A stretch of 64,000 nucleotides of DNA from Flagellimonas oceani. GTDB lineage: Bacteria; Bacteroidota; Bacteroidia; Flavobacteriales; Flavobacteriaceae. Location: the NCBI RefSeq assembly GCF_011068285.1, contig NZ_CP049616.1:3306001-3370000 (forward strand), in the 5' to 3' direction. Under the pieces are notes generated by a model that made no database searches, was not told the DNA's origin, and worked only from the letters and a program-made list of their open reading frames with translations. Shown piece after piece: positions 34,384 through 45,067 of this stretch. Within the stretch, counting starts at the first letter, position 1; every line of letters begins with the position of its first letter. The position numbers and the translations under genes are program-made.

Positions 34384-35880
34384 ATGAATCAATATATCCT
34401 TGCCCTGGACCAAGGTACTACCAGTTCCCGTGCCGTGGTCTTCGATAAAAAGGGAACCATTATTTCCGTAGCACAGAAAGAGTTCACACAGATATTTCCG
34501 AAACCGGGCTGGGTGGAACATGATCCCGATGAAATCTGGTCCACCCAAGCGGGCATGGCCGCAGAAGCCGTGAGCAAAAAAGGATTGAAAGCATCGCAAA
34601 TGGCCGCCATTGGCATTACCAATCAGCGGGAAACGGTTGTGGTGTGGGACAGGAACACCAGCGAACCTGTTTACAACGCCATAGTTTGGCAAGACAAACG
34701 GACGGCAGATTATTGTGACGCACTCAAAAAAGAAGGTAAATCCGATTTGATTCGAGAAAAAACCGGTCTGGTCATCGATTCCTATTTTTCGGGCACCAAG
34801 GTAAAATGGATCCTGGACAATGTGGATGGGGCACGAGAAAAAGCCGAAGCAGGTGATTTAATCATGGGAACGATAGATTCTTGGCTCATCTGGAAAATGA
34901 CCGATGGCGGGCTTCATATCACAGATGTCACCAATGCTTGTCGGTCCATGCTGTTCAACATCAACACCATGGATTGGGATGATGAGCTTTTGGAATTGCT
35001 TACGATTCCCAAAAGCATGCTCCCCGAAGTGAAGCAATCCAGTGAGGTCTATGGAGAAACAACCCCGAATTTATTTGCCACGCCGATTCCGATCGCGGGC
35101 ATTGCAGGAGACCAACAAGCCGCTTTGTTCGGACAAATGTGCACCAAAAAGGGGATGGTAAAAAACACTTATGGCACTGGTTGTTTTATGTTGATGAACA
35201 TTGGGGAAAAACCGATTGTCTCCGATAACAACCTACTGACCACGGTCGCATGGAAAATCAACGGAAAAACACAATATGCCCTTGAGGGAAGCATTTTTAT
35301 TGCCGGCGCAGTAGTGCAATGGCTACGTGATAGCCTAAATATCATTAAAACCTCTTCGGAAGTGGAAAAACTTGCCGGTTCGGTAGACAATACCGAAGGT
35401 GTTGTTTTTGTTCCCGCCTTTGCTGGATTGGGAGCCCCGCACTGGAACCAAAAGGCACAGGGAACTATTTTTGGGCTTACCCGAGGAAGTAACGACGCAC
35501 ATATCGCAAGAGCCGCCCTCGAATCGATTGCCTACCAGACCATGGATATTCTCAAAGCAATGGAGGCAGATTCCGGAATTTCCATAAAAGAACTTCGGGT
35601 GGATGGCGGTGCCACTGTAAACGATATGTTGATGCAATTCCAAGCGGATGTATTGAACACGGTTACCGTACGCCCCAAAATTGTGGAGACTACAGTAATG
35701 GGCGCCGCCTATTTGGCAGGGTTGGCCGTTGGCTATTGGGAAAGTCAAGAAGAAATACAGGATATTTGGCAAACCGATGTCCATTTTGAACCTACGGAAA
35801 AGCGTGAAGCCATTGACGAGGGCATCAAACGTTGGTACAAGGCCATAAAAGCATTGGAGTTCTGGACGGAGAACCCCTAA
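34384..35880 (+). CDS. glpK: Glycerol kinase
   Basis: 498 residues, FGGY family. [18 protein letters not shown]/phosphate-1 motif at the start, [54 protein letters not shown], and [21 protein letters not shown] near 345. It phosphorylates glycerol to sn-glycerol-3-phosphate. The glycerol facilitator follows 34 bases after its stop, so uptake and trapping are linked. Confidence 0.95.
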   Translation: MNQYILALDQGTTSSRAVVFDKKGTIISVAQKEFTQIFPKPGWVEHDPDEIWSTQAGMAAEAVSKKGLKASQMAAIGITNQRETVVVWDRNTSEPVYNAIVWQDKRTADYCDALKKEGKSDLIREKTGLVIDSYFSGTKVKWILDNVDGAREKAEAGDLIMGTIDSWLIWKMTDGGLHITDVTNACRSMLFNINTMDWDDELLELLTIPKSMLPEVKQSSEVYGETTPNLFATPIPIAGIAGDQQAALFGQMCTKKGMVKNTYGTGCFMLMNIGEKPIVSDNNLLTTVAWKINGKTQYALEGSIFIAGAVVQWLRDSLNIIKTSSEVEKLAGSVDNTEGVVFVPAFAGLGAPHWNQKAQGTIFGLTRGSNDAHIARAALESIAYQTMDILKAMEADSGISIKELRVDGGATVNDMLMQFQADVLNTVTVRPKIVETTVMGAAYLAGLAVGYWESQEEIQDIWQTDVHFEPTEKREAIDEGIKRWYKAIKALEFWTENP

Positions 35881-35914
35881 TTTTAAATAATTTAAACACT
35901 AACATTTCCTTTAT

Positions 35915-36643
35915 ATGACTCCTTTTGTATCTGAAATTGTAGGTACTTTTTTGCTGATGGTGCTCGGATGTGGCGTTAATGCCAACGTATCCCTTCAAAA
36001 AACCTACGGTAATGGCTCCGGTTGGATCGTAATCACCACGGGGTGGGCTTTTGCCGTTTACACCGGTGTGGTGGTCGCTGGCCCATACAGCGGCGCCCAC
36101 ATCAACCCAGCCGTTAGTATTGGATTGGCCGTAGCGGGCGAATTTCCATGGAGCGAGGTCCCAAGTTATATTTTGGCCCAATTTATTGGTGCAATGTTCG
36201 CTGCATTTTGCATTTGGCTTGTAAACAAAGATCATTTTGATGCCACCGAGGACGGTGGTACCAAGCGAGGTGTTTTTTGTACGGCGCCGGCCATCCCGAA
36301 TACATTTATAAATCTATTTTCCGAGATTTTGGGCACGTTTGTACTGGTATTTGCAGTACTTTATTTTACGGATGCCGTGTTATCCACCGACGATGCAATT
36401 ATTGGATTGGGATCGTTGGGTGCTTTGCCAGTTTCGTTGATTGTTTGGGGCATCGGTTTGTCCTTGGGCGGAACCACTGGCTATGCCATTAACCCCGCAA
36501 GGGATTTGGGCCCACGAATTGTTCATGCCTTATTACCCCTAAAAAACAAAGGCTCCAATGGTTGGGGCTATGCCTGGATTCCGGTTGTCGGACCAATTTT
36601 GGGAGCTTCCATAGCCGCATGGATTGCTTTGGCGTTGCAATAA
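35915..36643 (+). CDS. glpF: Glycerol facilitator (aquaglyceroporin, MIP family)
   Basis: 242 residues, six transmembrane helices and two NPA half-helices: GAHINPAVSIGL near 64 and GYAINPARDLGPR near 192. The Asp after NPAR is a mark of glycerol-conducting members. It lets glycerol diffuse across the inner membrane to GlpK. Convergent with the HI0933-like gene, 3 bases apart. Confidence 0.94.
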   Translation: MTPFVSEIVGTFLLMVLGCGVNANVSLQKTYGNGSGWIVITTGWAFAVYTGVVVAGPYSGAHINPAVSIGLAVAGEFPWSEVPSYILAQFIGAMFAAFCIWLVNKDHFDATEDGGTKRGVFCTAPAIPNTFINLFSEILGTFVLVFAVLYFTDAVLSTDDAIIGLGSLGALPVSLIVWGIGLSLGGTTGYAINPARDLGPRIVHALLPLKNKGSNGWGYAWIPVVGPILGASIAAWIALALQ

Positions 36644-36646
36644 TTC

Positions 36647-37912
36647 TTAGAAGGTGATGGATTTGGCGGCAATGTGGGCACCTGTCCATGCATTTTGGAA
36701 ATTGAACCCTCCGGTAATGGCATCCACATTAATGATTTCCCCTGCAAAGTAGAGATCGGGGTGCAGTTTGCTCTCGAAGGTCTTAAAATTGATTTCTTTT
36801 AAATCCACACCGCCAGCGGTAACAAACTCTTCTTTGAAGGTGCTCTTGCCTTCTACCTTGAACGACGAGGCCGTCAATTGTTCGGCCAATGCTTGTAACT
36901 GCTCTTTATTAATGTCGCCCCAGCGTTCGTCCGGTGCTATTTCAGCCGCCTCTACCAAACGCTTCCATAAACGTTTGGGCAGCTCGGTGACATTGGTACG
37001 CACAACGGTCTTCTTGGCTTCAACTTCCTTTAATTCCCTGAGGTAGGCCTCCATGGATTCTGTGGTGTAATCGGGCAACCAGTTCACTTCTATTCTAAAA
37101 GAATAATTGTAATCGTGCAATATGTTAGCTCCCCATGCGGAAAGTTTCAAAATGGCAGGGCCGCTCAGACCCCAATGGGTTATCAAAAGTGGGCCATCGG
37201 CATAAAGAACGGCTTCATCTTTTACGCTACTCTTCAAGTTCAGGCTTTTTTTATCGATATGAAAGGTTTTTTTGGGCATCACCTCAACGGTTGCATAAGT
37301 ACTGATGCCTTGTATGCCCTGAATTCTTTTATCGTTGATATTGAAGGTGAACAACGAGGGCACGGGCGGAACTACATTATGGCCCAGGTTTTCCAATAAT
37401 TTCCAGATTTTAGGGTTGCTTCCGGTTGCCAGCATCAGTTTTTTACATTGATAATGCTTGTTCATGGTGGTGACCTGCCAACCCTTATCCGTTTTATCGA
37501 TTGTTTTTACGGAACTATTTTTCAAAACCTGCACGCCCAATCTTTCCGCTTCGCCCACCAAACAGTCTATAATGCTTTGGGAAGAGTCGCTTTTTGGAAA
37601 AACGCGACCATCATCTTCTATTTTTAGGGGTACGCCCCGTTCTTCGAAAAAGGCCATCACATCCATTGGGGCATATTTGTGAAAAGGGCCTAATAGCTCT
37701 TTCTCGCCCCGAGGATAATTTGTGGCGAGTTCTTTGGGCATAAATTCGCCGTGGGTTACGTTGCAACGCCCACCGCCAGAAACTTTTACTTTGGAAAGTA
37801 CGGTTTTGCCCCTTTCAAAAATGGCGATATTCAATTGTGGCGAGAGCTCCGCCATTTGAACTGCCGCATAAAATCCTGCTGCACCGCCTCCAACAATTAT
37901 GACGTCGTACAT
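36647..37912 (-). CDS. HI0933/BaiN-type FAD-dependent oxidoreductase
   Basis: 421 residues. FAD motif DVIIVGGGAAGFYAA at the N-terminus, the family's KVSGGGRCNVTHGEF near 47, and the C-terminal FAGEIINVDAITGGFNFQNAWTGA. The family lacks a known single role; some members are annotated as aminoacetone oxidase-like. Its start overlaps the GDPD stop by one base, so it is likely cotranscribed, although a functional link is not evident. Confidence 0.88.
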   Translation of the reverse strand: MYDVIIVGGGAAGFYAAVQMAELSPQLNIAIFERGKTVLSKVKVSGGGRCNVTHGEFMPKELATNYPRGEKELLGPFHKYAPMDVMAFFEERGVPLKIEDDGRVFPKSDSSQSIIDCLVGEAERLGVQVLKNSSVKTIDKTDKGWQVTTMNKHYQCKKLMLATGSNPKIWKLLENLGHNVVPPVPSLFTFNINDKRIQGIQGISTYATVEVMPKKTFHIDKKSLNLKSSVKDEAVLYADGPLLITHWGLSGPAILKLSAWGANILHDYNYSFRIEVNWLPDYTTESMEAYLRELKEVEAKKTVVRTNVTELPKRLWKRLVEAAEIAPDERWGDINKEQLQALAEQLTASSFKVEGKSTFKEEFVTAGGVDLKEINFKTFESKLHPDLYFAGEIINVDAITGGFNFQNAWTGAHIAAKSITF

Positions 37913-38664
37913 TACTTAACACGTTCCGGGTAATTGGTAATGATGCCATCGACACCGAAATCGGTCATTCTTTGAATATCCTCGGGTTCGTTAACGGTCC
38001 ACGTGTATATTTTTAGCCCTTCTTCCTGAATTTTTGCTGTGTTTTCTTGAGTAAGTGTTTCAAAATAAGGGTTAATGGCGACAGCATTCAATTCTTTTGC
38101 TACTTCTATGGCTTGCAATGGGTCATTTTCGGTAAGAACAGCAATTTTTATATCCTTATTAAGGGACCTCATATCTCTAAGTTCATCCCAATTAAAACTT
38201 GAAATCACAAAATTTTCTGGGCTCCAACCTTTACTTTCGATGTAGTACTTTGCAATGTGGTTGACCCTGTCCGCTGTCCCTGCACCTTTTAGTTCTATGT
38301 TCAGGACAACTTGATCATTTATTGTTTTTAGTACATCTTGAAGCATGGGAATCTTATGTCCGCCATCCAAGATGAGCTGTCGAAGTTGGACAATGTTATA
38401 TTCTTCAATATTTCCACCTCCGTTGGCCAATCTGTCCACTTTTTCATCATGAAAAACCACAATCTCCCCGCTTTTGATTTTGAACACGTCAATCTCTATC
38501 ATGTCCACACCAAGGTCCAATGCTTTTTGAACGGATGCCACGGTGTTCTCCGTTTCGTGGCCCATGGCCCCTCTGTGTCCTATGACCATTGGTTTTGATG
38601 TTTTCATGTCACAACTGATTAAAAGTAGAAAAGCTCCAAGAGCTTTTAGTAGGGTCTTGTTCAT
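37912..38664 (-). CDS. Glycerophosphodiester phosphodiesterase lipoprotein
   Basis: 250 residues, lipoprotein signal with SC (about residue 18). GDPD TIM-barrel motifs: VIGHRGAMGHETENTVASV (catalytic His/Glu), MIEIDVFKIKSGEIVVFHDEKVDR (acid residues and second His). It hydrolyses glycerophosphodiesters to sn-glycerol-3-phosphate plus alcohol, in the periplasm or at the surface. Near glpK/glpF but on the other strand; together they suggest scavenging of phospholipid head-groups and glycerol. Confidence 0.92.
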   Translation of the reverse strand: MNKTLLKALGAFLLLISCDMKTSKPMVIGHRGAMGHETENTVASVQKALDLGVDMIEIDVFKIKSGEIVVFHDEKVDRLANGGGNIEEYNIVQLRQLILDGGHKIPMLQDVLKTINDQVVLNIELKGAGTADRVNHIAKYYIESKGWSPENFVISSFNWDELRDMRSLNKDIKIAVLTENDPLQAIEVAKELNAVAINPYFETLTQENTAKIQEEGLKIYTWTVNEPEDIQRMTDFGVDGIITNYPERVK

Positions 38665-38715
38665 TTTGGTTTGGTTTTAAAAACTAAAAATACGATTTGA
38701 AAATTAAAAAATGAA

Positions 38716-40590
38716 TCAATTTCCCACCTTAAAAATGTAGGATTGAAGTGGAGCCAAATCCAATTGGATTTCCCCCCGTCCGTTAGCAATGGACATATTG
38801 GCATTGGTTGTTCCGTAGAGTTCCTCGGTCAATGGGTATTTGCCGTCCTTAAGTTGCCATTTGGCAATTACATCTTCAGGTATTTTAAGGGCGAAGGAAT
38901 AGTTTTTATGTTCATCAAAATTGGATAGTATAATGAGGTTTTCATTTTTGCTCCAGCGAACATAGGAAAGTACTCGGTGGTCGTACCCTTCTGTATTATC
39001 CTTGTTATAAAAATGGATTTCTTGATAATCGCCCATCAAGGCTTCACTTTTTATAGTGAAGTTTAGGAGCCTTTTATAAAAATCCCTGAGATGTTTTTCT
39101 TCATCTGATAACTGGCCTCCATCGAACTTCTTGTAATTGAGCCATCTTTGGTGGTGCGGCACCCCGATGTAATCAAAAATGGAAGTCCGTGTGGGTTTCC
39201 CAAAACCTGCATCTTCTGCTGCCGGCTCCCCTACCTCCTGTCCAAAATAAATCATGGTGGGCGATGTGCTTATGGTAGCGGAAACGACCATTGCGGGTCT
39301 GCCCAATTGGGCGTTGCCCACAAAATCGGGACTGGCGATACGCTGCTCGTCATGGTTTTCCAAAAAGTGGAGCATGTGGTGCTCTATGTCCGCCATCCCT
39401 TTTTGCACAACGGGGATATGGTCCGTCCAACCATACCCTTTCATAATGTGTTTGATGCTGTCGTAGAGTTCTACCTTATCATATAGGTAATCCATTTTAC
39501 CTTTTTGGATATAATCGCGGTACAATGCCGGATTATATACCTCGGCCAACAAAAAGGCATCGGGGCTCTTCATTTTGATGTTTGAATTGAGATAGCTCCA
39601 AAATTCCACGGGTACCATTTCGGCCATATCAAAACGGAAGCCATCTACACCAAAATCCAACCAATACTGGGTGATGTCCTTAAACTTGAGCCACGAATCG
39701 GGCAGTTGTTTATCCTTCCAAAATTCGTAGTGTTCCTTGTATTTTTTTTGACGGTATGCTTCGGGCAGTTGCTCAAAATCCTTGGTGCCATCGGGTCGGA
39801 CCCCATAGTTGATCTTTACGGTTTCATACCAATCGTTAAAATGGGGCTGGGCCAATCGGGAGCCATTGCCCGTCCATTTAGCGGGTATTTCTTCAAACTT
39901 TGAATCGGCCAACCTATTTTCGTCACCTCCAAGCGGCAAGTAACCATCCTGCCACTCTGGGACTTTAAAGGCTTCTCCGGGAATGTAATAGAAATTGTTG
40001 TTGACATCATATTCCCTGGATGTGTCGTCGGAGGCTCCGAAATCTACCACGCCCTCGGGATTTGTCTTTCCCTCATAATTCCTGGCGACGTGATTGGGAA
40101 CAATATCAATGATGACCTTTAAACCTGCCTTGTGGGTTCTTTTGATCAATTCTTTGAACTCCTCCAATCTCTTTGATGGATCTATGGCCAAATCAGGGTT
40201 TACATTATAATAGTCCTTTACGGCATAGGGAGAACCTGCCCTTCCCTTGACCACATCGGGGTCGTCGTTGGATATTCCGTATGATGTATAATCGGCAATT
40301 ACGGCATGGTGCGGCACCCCGGTATACCAGATATGGGTAACGCCCAGCTCTTTTATTTCGGTCAATGCGGTATGGGTAAAATCGGCAAACTTACCAACTC
40401 CGTTTTCTTCGAGGGTGCCCCATGGCTTGTTGGTAGTATTGGTGTTTCCAAACAGTCGGGCAAAAACCTGATAGACAACTTCTTTTTTTTTCATGGAAGG
40501 AGGAATGGTCTTTTGGTCGGGTTCGTCTTTGCATGAAGACAGGATGATGGTTGCCAAGAATAAAAGCAATTTACCGATTGTCCCCAGCAT
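38716..40590 (-). CDS. GH13 alpha-amylase-family lipoprotein
   Basis: 624 residues. Lipobox LSSC (Cys20), then (beta/alpha)8 GH13 domain: IIDIVPNHVAR near 161, FRFDMAE with nucleophile Asp321, LLAEVYN with acid/base Glu350, and FLENHDEQR with Asp414. A beta C-terminal domain follows (about 530-624). All three catalytic acids are present, so it should be active on an alpha-glucan or malto-oligosaccharide, outside the inner membrane. Immediately follows the LacI gene (14 bases) on the same strand. Confidence 0.9.
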   Translation of the reverse strand: MLGTIGKLLLFLATIILSSCKDEPDQKTIPPSMKKKEVVYQVFARLFGNTNTTNKPWGTLEENGVGKFADFTHTALTEIKELGVTHIWYTGVPHHAVIADYTSYGISNDDPDVVKGRAGSPYAVKDYYNVNPDLAIDPSKRLEEFKELIKRTHKAGLKVIIDIVPNHVARNYEGKTNPEGVVDFGASDDTSREYDVNNNFYYIPGEAFKVPEWQDGYLPLGGDENRLADSKFEEIPAKWTGNGSRLAQPHFNDWYETVKINYGVRPDGTKDFEQLPEAYRQKKYKEHYEFWKDKQLPDSWLKFKDITQYWLDFGVDGFRFDMAEMVPVEFWSYLNSNIKMKSPDAFLLAEVYNPALYRDYIQKGKMDYLYDKVELYDSIKHIMKGYGWTDHIPVVQKGMADIEHHMLHFLENHDEQRIASPDFVGNAQLGRPAMVVSATISTSPTMIYFGQEVGEPAAEDAGFGKPTRTSIFDYIGVPHHQRWLNYKKFDGGQLSDEEKHLRDFYKRLLNFTIKSEALMGDYQEIHFYNKDNTEGYDHRVLSYVRWSKNENLIILSNFDEHKNYSFALKIPEDVIAKWQLKDGKYPLTEELYGTTNANMSIANGRGEIQLDLAPLQSYIFKVGN

Positions 40591-40603
40591 CTAAATACAG
40601 TTT

Positions 40604-41623
40604 TCAATGTGCTATGGAATCCCTGATCACCAAGGTCGGCTCCAGTATTTTGGTCTGATATGATTCCTCCTCGGCTTCGCTCTCCACCTTATCTATGAGC
40701 AATCTCGCGGATTCTTCTCCCATTTTCTCCCCATGCTGGGCCACAACGGTAAGGCTGGGGTTAGCGTATTTGGACAACACTCCGTCGGTAAAGCCGATAA
40801 ATGCGATATCCTCGGGTATCCTCAACCCTTTTTTCTGCACAAATCGCATTCCGCATACTGCAAAGATTTCGTTGACGCACAAAACGGCATCGGGTTCTTT
40901 GGTACTTAAAAAATGTTTTATGGCTTCTTCGTCCATCTCCATGGAGGGCATCTTCAATATCATGGATTCATCGGCCTCCAATTTACTTTCTTGGAGCGCT
41001 TTCCAATACCCCATGGTGCGCGCTTTGCTTACGCTCAAATAGTCGTCCGTGGTGATCAAGGCTATTTTCTTTTTTCCTTGATCGATAAATTTTTTGGTTG
41101 CTTGGTATGCCCCTAGTTCATCGTCGATGATTACTTTATCACATTCGATTTCGTGGGTGATCCTATCAAAAAGCACCACGGGAATACCTTGTTCCGTGAC
41201 TTCCTTTAAGTGATTGTAATCTCCTTTTTGTTGGGTCTCGGAAGAAAGGGACATTATAAAACCGTCGATACTGCCATTGGCCAGCATTTCCATATTGATG
41301 ACCTCCTTGTCAAAGGATTCTTCGGAAAGACATACGATTACATTGTACCCCCTTGCATTTGCGTACTTCTCGATTCCTCGAATAACCGTTGTAAAAAAGT
41401 GGTGTACAATATCCGGAATGACCACCCCGATGTTCTTGGTCCGTTTATTTTTAAGGCTAATGGCAATGTTGTTGGGCTTATAATTGTAGAGTTTCGCAAA
41501 GGCCTGTACTTTCTCTTTGGTGTCCCTACTGATTTCCTCGCTGTTTTTTAGTGCTTTGGAAACTGTAGATATGGAAACTTCGAGCTCTCTTGCAATATCT
41601 TTTAAGGTAATCTTGGCTTTCAA
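40604..41623 (-). CDS. LacI-family transcriptional regulator
   Basis: 339 residues. N-terminal LacI HTH (ITLKDIARELEVSISTVSKALKN, 5-27) with the hinge helix near 55 (NIAISLKNKRTKNIGVV), then a periplasmic-binding-protein-like ligand domain to the C-terminus (IDGFIMSL, AFIGFTDGVLSKYANPSLT). Encoded with GH13 on the minus strand and facing SusC, where a LacI-type palindrome lies at 41885. It probably represses the SusCD and GH13 genes until a sugar ligand binds; the ligand may be a malto-oligosaccharide by GH13 context. Confidence 0.9.
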   Translation of the reverse strand: MKAKITLKDIARELEVSISTVSKALKNSEEISRDTKEKVQAFAKLYNYKPNNIAISLKNKRTKNIGVVIPDIVHHFFTTVIRGIEKYANARGYNVIVCLSEESFDKEVINMEMLANGSIDGFIMSLSSETQQKGDYNHLKEVTEQGIPVVLFDRITHEIECDKVIIDDELGAYQATKKFIDQGKKKIALITTDDYLSVSKARTMGYWKALQESKLEADESMILKMPSMEMDEEAIKHFLSTKEPDAVLCVNEIFAVCGMRFVQKKGLRIPEDIAFIGFTDGVLSKYANPSLTVVAQHGEKMGEESARLLIDKVESEAEEESYQTKILEPTLVIRDSIAH

Positions 41624-41884
41624 TTGTAAAATTTTTATGGCAATCTGGTTCTACTTCGAAAAGTACTCAATAATGACTAAGGAACCATGTATACTTTCTT
41701 TTTTTATAAGAAAACGAAAAAATCCATTTCCAAGGATTGTCAGCACAAAAATATCGTTCAAAAAATAAAATTGCTATATTAGTGAGGTAATTGCCAATTT
41801 CGCAATTCCTTCCAACTTATTTGGTAATTAGACAAACATGGTTATTTAAATTTGTGAAAAGCACACTTATTAAAGTTTTCAACA

Positions 41885-41898
41885 CGAAAACGGTTTCG
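41885..41898. promoter_or_regulatory. LacI-type operator in the lacI-susC gap
   Basis: CGAAAACGGTTTCG, near-palindromic with the central CG of LacI-family operators. It lies 96 bases before the SusC ATG in the 370-base gap 41624-41993. The rest of the gap is A+T rich (TTAAATTTACATTAACC just downstream) and must hold the divergent promoters; I see no gene or hairpin terminator in it. Confidence 0.6.
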
Positions 41899-41993
41899 CT
41901 AAACATTGCAATATACTTAAATTTACATTAACCTTTTTTTTATATATGTTTAACACTTGAATTAAAATTAACTAAACTTAAAATTAATTATTT

Positions 41994-44900
41994 ATGAAGA
42001 TTACGCTACTTAGGAGCTTTTTGATGCTCGGGGCATTTCTGTGCTTTGGGTTGGTGAAAGCTCAAACAGTATCAGGTACCGTTTCGGATGCAAACGGACC
42101 TTTGCCAGGGGCAAGCGTATTGGTAAAAGGTACTACCAACGGTACGCAGACCGATTTTGACGGTAACTATACACTTAATGGTGTAGAGGACACCGCTACC
42201 TTGGTTTTCAGTTATATTGGGTACAAGACCCAAGAAATCGCTGTCAATGGCCAATCCAACATTAATGTTACATTATCCGAGGATGCACAGGCTTTGGACG
42301 AAGTTGTGATTATTGGTTACGGTCAAACTACCGTAAAAGATGCAACAGGCGCCGTTTCGGCCGTTACTTCGGAGGATTTCAACCAAGGTGTAATTTCCTC
42401 TCCTGAACAATTGATTCAAGGTAAAACCTCTGGGGTTCAGATTACGCAATCCAGTGGTGAACCAGGAGCAGGTATCGCTCTGAGAATTCGTGGTACTGCT
42501 TCCGTCAGATCAAACAACAGCCCATTGTTTGTAATTGATGGAGTTCCAGTAACCAATGAAAGTGTATCTGCAAGTGGTGCAGACGTTGGGGTAGGGAGCA
42601 GTGGTGCTAGAAACCCGTTAAACTTCTTAAACCCAAATGATATCGAAAGCATGAGTATCTTGAAAGATGCTTCTGCCACGGCCATATATGGTTCTAGAGG
42701 TGCCAATGGTGTAGTCGTTATTACCACAAAATCTGGAAAAGGTGGCGGAAGACAGGGCCAATGGGCATTTTCAACTACCCTGAACGTTTCAAAAGTTGCC
42801 GACACTTATGATCTGTTAAATTCTGATGAATTTGTAGAAAGAGGAGGATCCGATTTAGGGGGGTCCACTGATTGGCAAAGCTATATCTTTAGAACTACTG
42901 CTTCTACGGACAACAACTTATCCTATTCGCAAAATTACGGCCAAGGTAACGTAAGAGCCACCTTTGGATACTCCAAACAATTTGGAGTTATCGAAAACAC
43001 AGATTTGGAAAGAATTACAGGTAGGGTAAACGCAGCTCATAGATTCTTTGATGACAAGTTTAAAGTTAATCTTCAAACAACCGTTTCTAGAATTAACGAT
43101 CAAGCTCCGTTCATTAGTAGAACATCTGGAAGTACTGGTGATTTATTAGCGTCTGCTTATTACGCCAACCCAACCTTGCCAGCTAATCCTGACATTAGTG
43201 CCGCACCAGATAGAAACCCTGCCAACCTTTTGGCTTACTATGACGATAATACCCACACAGATAGATTTCTAGGAAATTTGTCGCTTGAATACGACATAAC
43301 AGATGAATTTTCAGCAAAATTAAATTTGGGGTATGATACGTCCAGTTCCACAAGAGGACAGGTTTCTGGCCCTCAAATTCTTGCTTTGAACAATGGTGCC
43401 GAAAACAATGGCCGTGCAGCAGTAAGCAATTTGGATACAGAAAACAGGTTATTGGAATTTACCGTGAATTATAATAAAGAATTTGAAAATTCCAATCTTG
43501 ATGCTCTTATCGGCTTCTCTTTTCAAGATTTTAACAGAAAAGGTCAAAATTTACTGGGACAAGGCTATATAAGTCAAGATTTGAATACAATAATTGCTAC
43601 AACAAATGATGCTTATGCATCAACAAAAAATCTTGCGAGCAATTATCAGGCTTATGGAATCGGTACATTTCAGAATAATCCAGATGCCGGAAATCAATTC
43701 AGAATCCTTGGTTTGACCCCTAATGTAAATGAAACGACTTTAAGTTTACCTAGCATCCCAATTGATGCTTTTACAGTAGATACTTTTGATAACACAGATG
43801 AACTACAGTCTTTCTTTGGCAGGATAAACTATACTTTGTACAACAAATATTTGTTCACTGCAACGGTTAGAGCAGACGGCTCGTCCAGGTTTGGTGGAAA
43901 TAATCAATATGGTTACTTCCCTTCTGCTGCATTTGCATGGAAGTTAAATGAAGAAGATTTCACTGGTGACACCTTCTCTACATTAAAGATGAGGTTAAGC
44001 TGGGGTATCACTGGTAACCAAGATGGTCTTGGTTATGGTAGTTTTGTAAACAGAACCAGATGGAATCAATTAGGTATTGGAGCCAACTCTCAGATTACTC
44101 CACCAGCAACGTCAGAGATTGCATTTGCAAATCCAGATCTTAAATGGGAGGAAACAGCCCAATATGCTTTCGGTATTGACTTTGGTTTTAATAACGATCG
44201 GTTTACTGGAAACATAGATTTGTATAGAAAGGAAACAAGTGACATTCTATTGAATTTGCCAGCGGTTCAGCCTGCAACCTCTCCATTTGTTTTTCAAAAT
44301 GTTGATGGTGTAATCATCAACCAAGGTATTGAATTGGGATTGGACTATGACATTGTAAGGTCTGAGGATTTTACTTGGAATGCCAATTTTAATATTTCCT
44401 ACAACCAAAACGAGTTGACAGATTATGATGGGCCGGATATCCAAGCAGGTAATCTTTATGGACAAGGTCTCACAGGTACCACATCACAGATTTTAACTGA
44501 TGGTAAACCACTTTTTACTTACAACCTTCGTTTAGTAGATGAAGACTTTAACGTAGATACTGATCCAACTATTTTGGACAAGTCAGGGCTTCCAAAAATC
44601 ATATCAGGATTTTCAACCTCTGCCTCATACAAAAACTGGGATGCTTCCTTGTTCTTCTCCGGACAGTTTGGACACTACGTATATAACAATACTGCCAATG
44701 CCTTGTTTGCCGCCCCACAGATTGGGAGTAGAAATAACTTAAAAAGTGTAGTTGATAACGGCGTTACATTATCCGCAACAAACCCAAGCACTTATTTCTT
44801 GGAAAAAGGAGATTTTGTAAGGCTTCAGTCAGCTTCAATTTCATATAACGTTCCATTAAGTGGCGATGGTACTTTTAATAGCATGCGTCTTAGCCTAAAC

Positions 44901-45056
44901 GGTCAAAACCTATTCTTGATTACCGATTACAGCGGTCTAGATCCAGAAGTTAGTACTACAGACGTTCCTGCTAATGGATTGCCTTCGGCCTCTATTGATT
45001 ATCTTCAATACCCAAGACCAAGGACTTTTAGTCTCGGGATTAATGTTACATTTTAA
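41994..45056 (+). CDS. SusC/RagA-like TonB-dependent outer-membrane transporter
   Basis: 1020 residues. Signal peptide ending VKAQ, then a carboxypeptidase-D-like (CarboxypepD_reg) domain (VSGTVSDANGPLPGASVLVKG, 25-105), a TonB box region, the plug domain (GIALRIRGTASVRSNNSPLFVIDGVPV; KDASATAIYGSRGANGVVVITTK), and the barrel to the C-terminal Phe (RTFSLGINVTF). Imports oligosaccharides with SusD. Operon with susD (11-base gap). LacI operator upstream. Confidence 0.95.
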   Translation: MKITLLRSFLMLGAFLCFGLVKAQTVSGTVSDANGPLPGASVLVKGTTNGTQTDFDGNYTLNGVEDTATLVFSYIGYKTQEIAVNGQSNINVTLSEDAQALDEVVIIGYGQTTVKDATGAVSAVTSEDFNQGVISSPEQLIQGKTSGVQITQSSGEPGAGIALRIRGTASVRSNNSPLFVIDGVPVTNESVSASGADVGVGSSGARNPLNFLNPNDIESMSILKDASATAIYGSRGANGVVVITTKSGKGGGRQGQWAFSTTLNVSKVADTYDLLNSDEFVERGGSDLGGSTDWQSYIFRTTASTDNNLSYSQNYGQGNVRATFGYSKQFGVIENTDLERITGRVNAAHRFFDDKFKVNLQTTVSRINDQAPFISRTSGSTGDLLASAYYANPTLPANPDISAAPDRNPANLLAYYDDNTHTDRFLGNLSLEYDITDEFSAKLNLGYDTSSSTRGQVSGPQILALNNGAENNGRAAVSNLDTENRLLEFTVNYNKEFENSNLDALIGFSFQDFNRKGQNLLGQGYISQDLNTIIATTNDAYASTKNLASNYQAYGIGTFQNNPDAGNQFRILGLTPNVNETTLSLPSIPIDAFTVDTFDNTDELQSFFGRINYTLYNKYLFTATVRADGSSRFGGNNQYGYFPSAAFAWKLNEEDFTGDTFSTLKMRLSWGITGNQDGLGYGSFVNRTRWNQLGIGANSQITPPATSEIAFANPDLKWEETAQYAFGIDFGFNNDRFTGNIDLYRKETSDILLNLPAVQPATSPFVFQNVDGVIINQGIELGLDYDIVRSEDFTWNANFNISYNQNELTDYDGPDIQAGNLYGQGLTGTTSQILTDGKPLFTYNLRLVDEDFNVDTDPTILDKSGLPKIISGFSTSASYKNWDASLFFSGQFGHYVYNNTANALFAAPQIGSRNNLKSVVDNGVTLSATNPSTYFLEKGDFVRLQSASISYNVPLSGDGTFNSMRLSLNGQNLFLITDYSGLDPEVSTTDVPANGLPSASIDYLQYPRPRTFSLGINVTF

Positions 45057-45067
45057 AAAATTGCACA

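Noticed and set aside
34324..34692. Minus-strand extension of the DUF1697 frame
   Set aside because: It lies antisense to glpK and through the divergent promoter; the family normally starts at MGNTYIALLRGINVSG.
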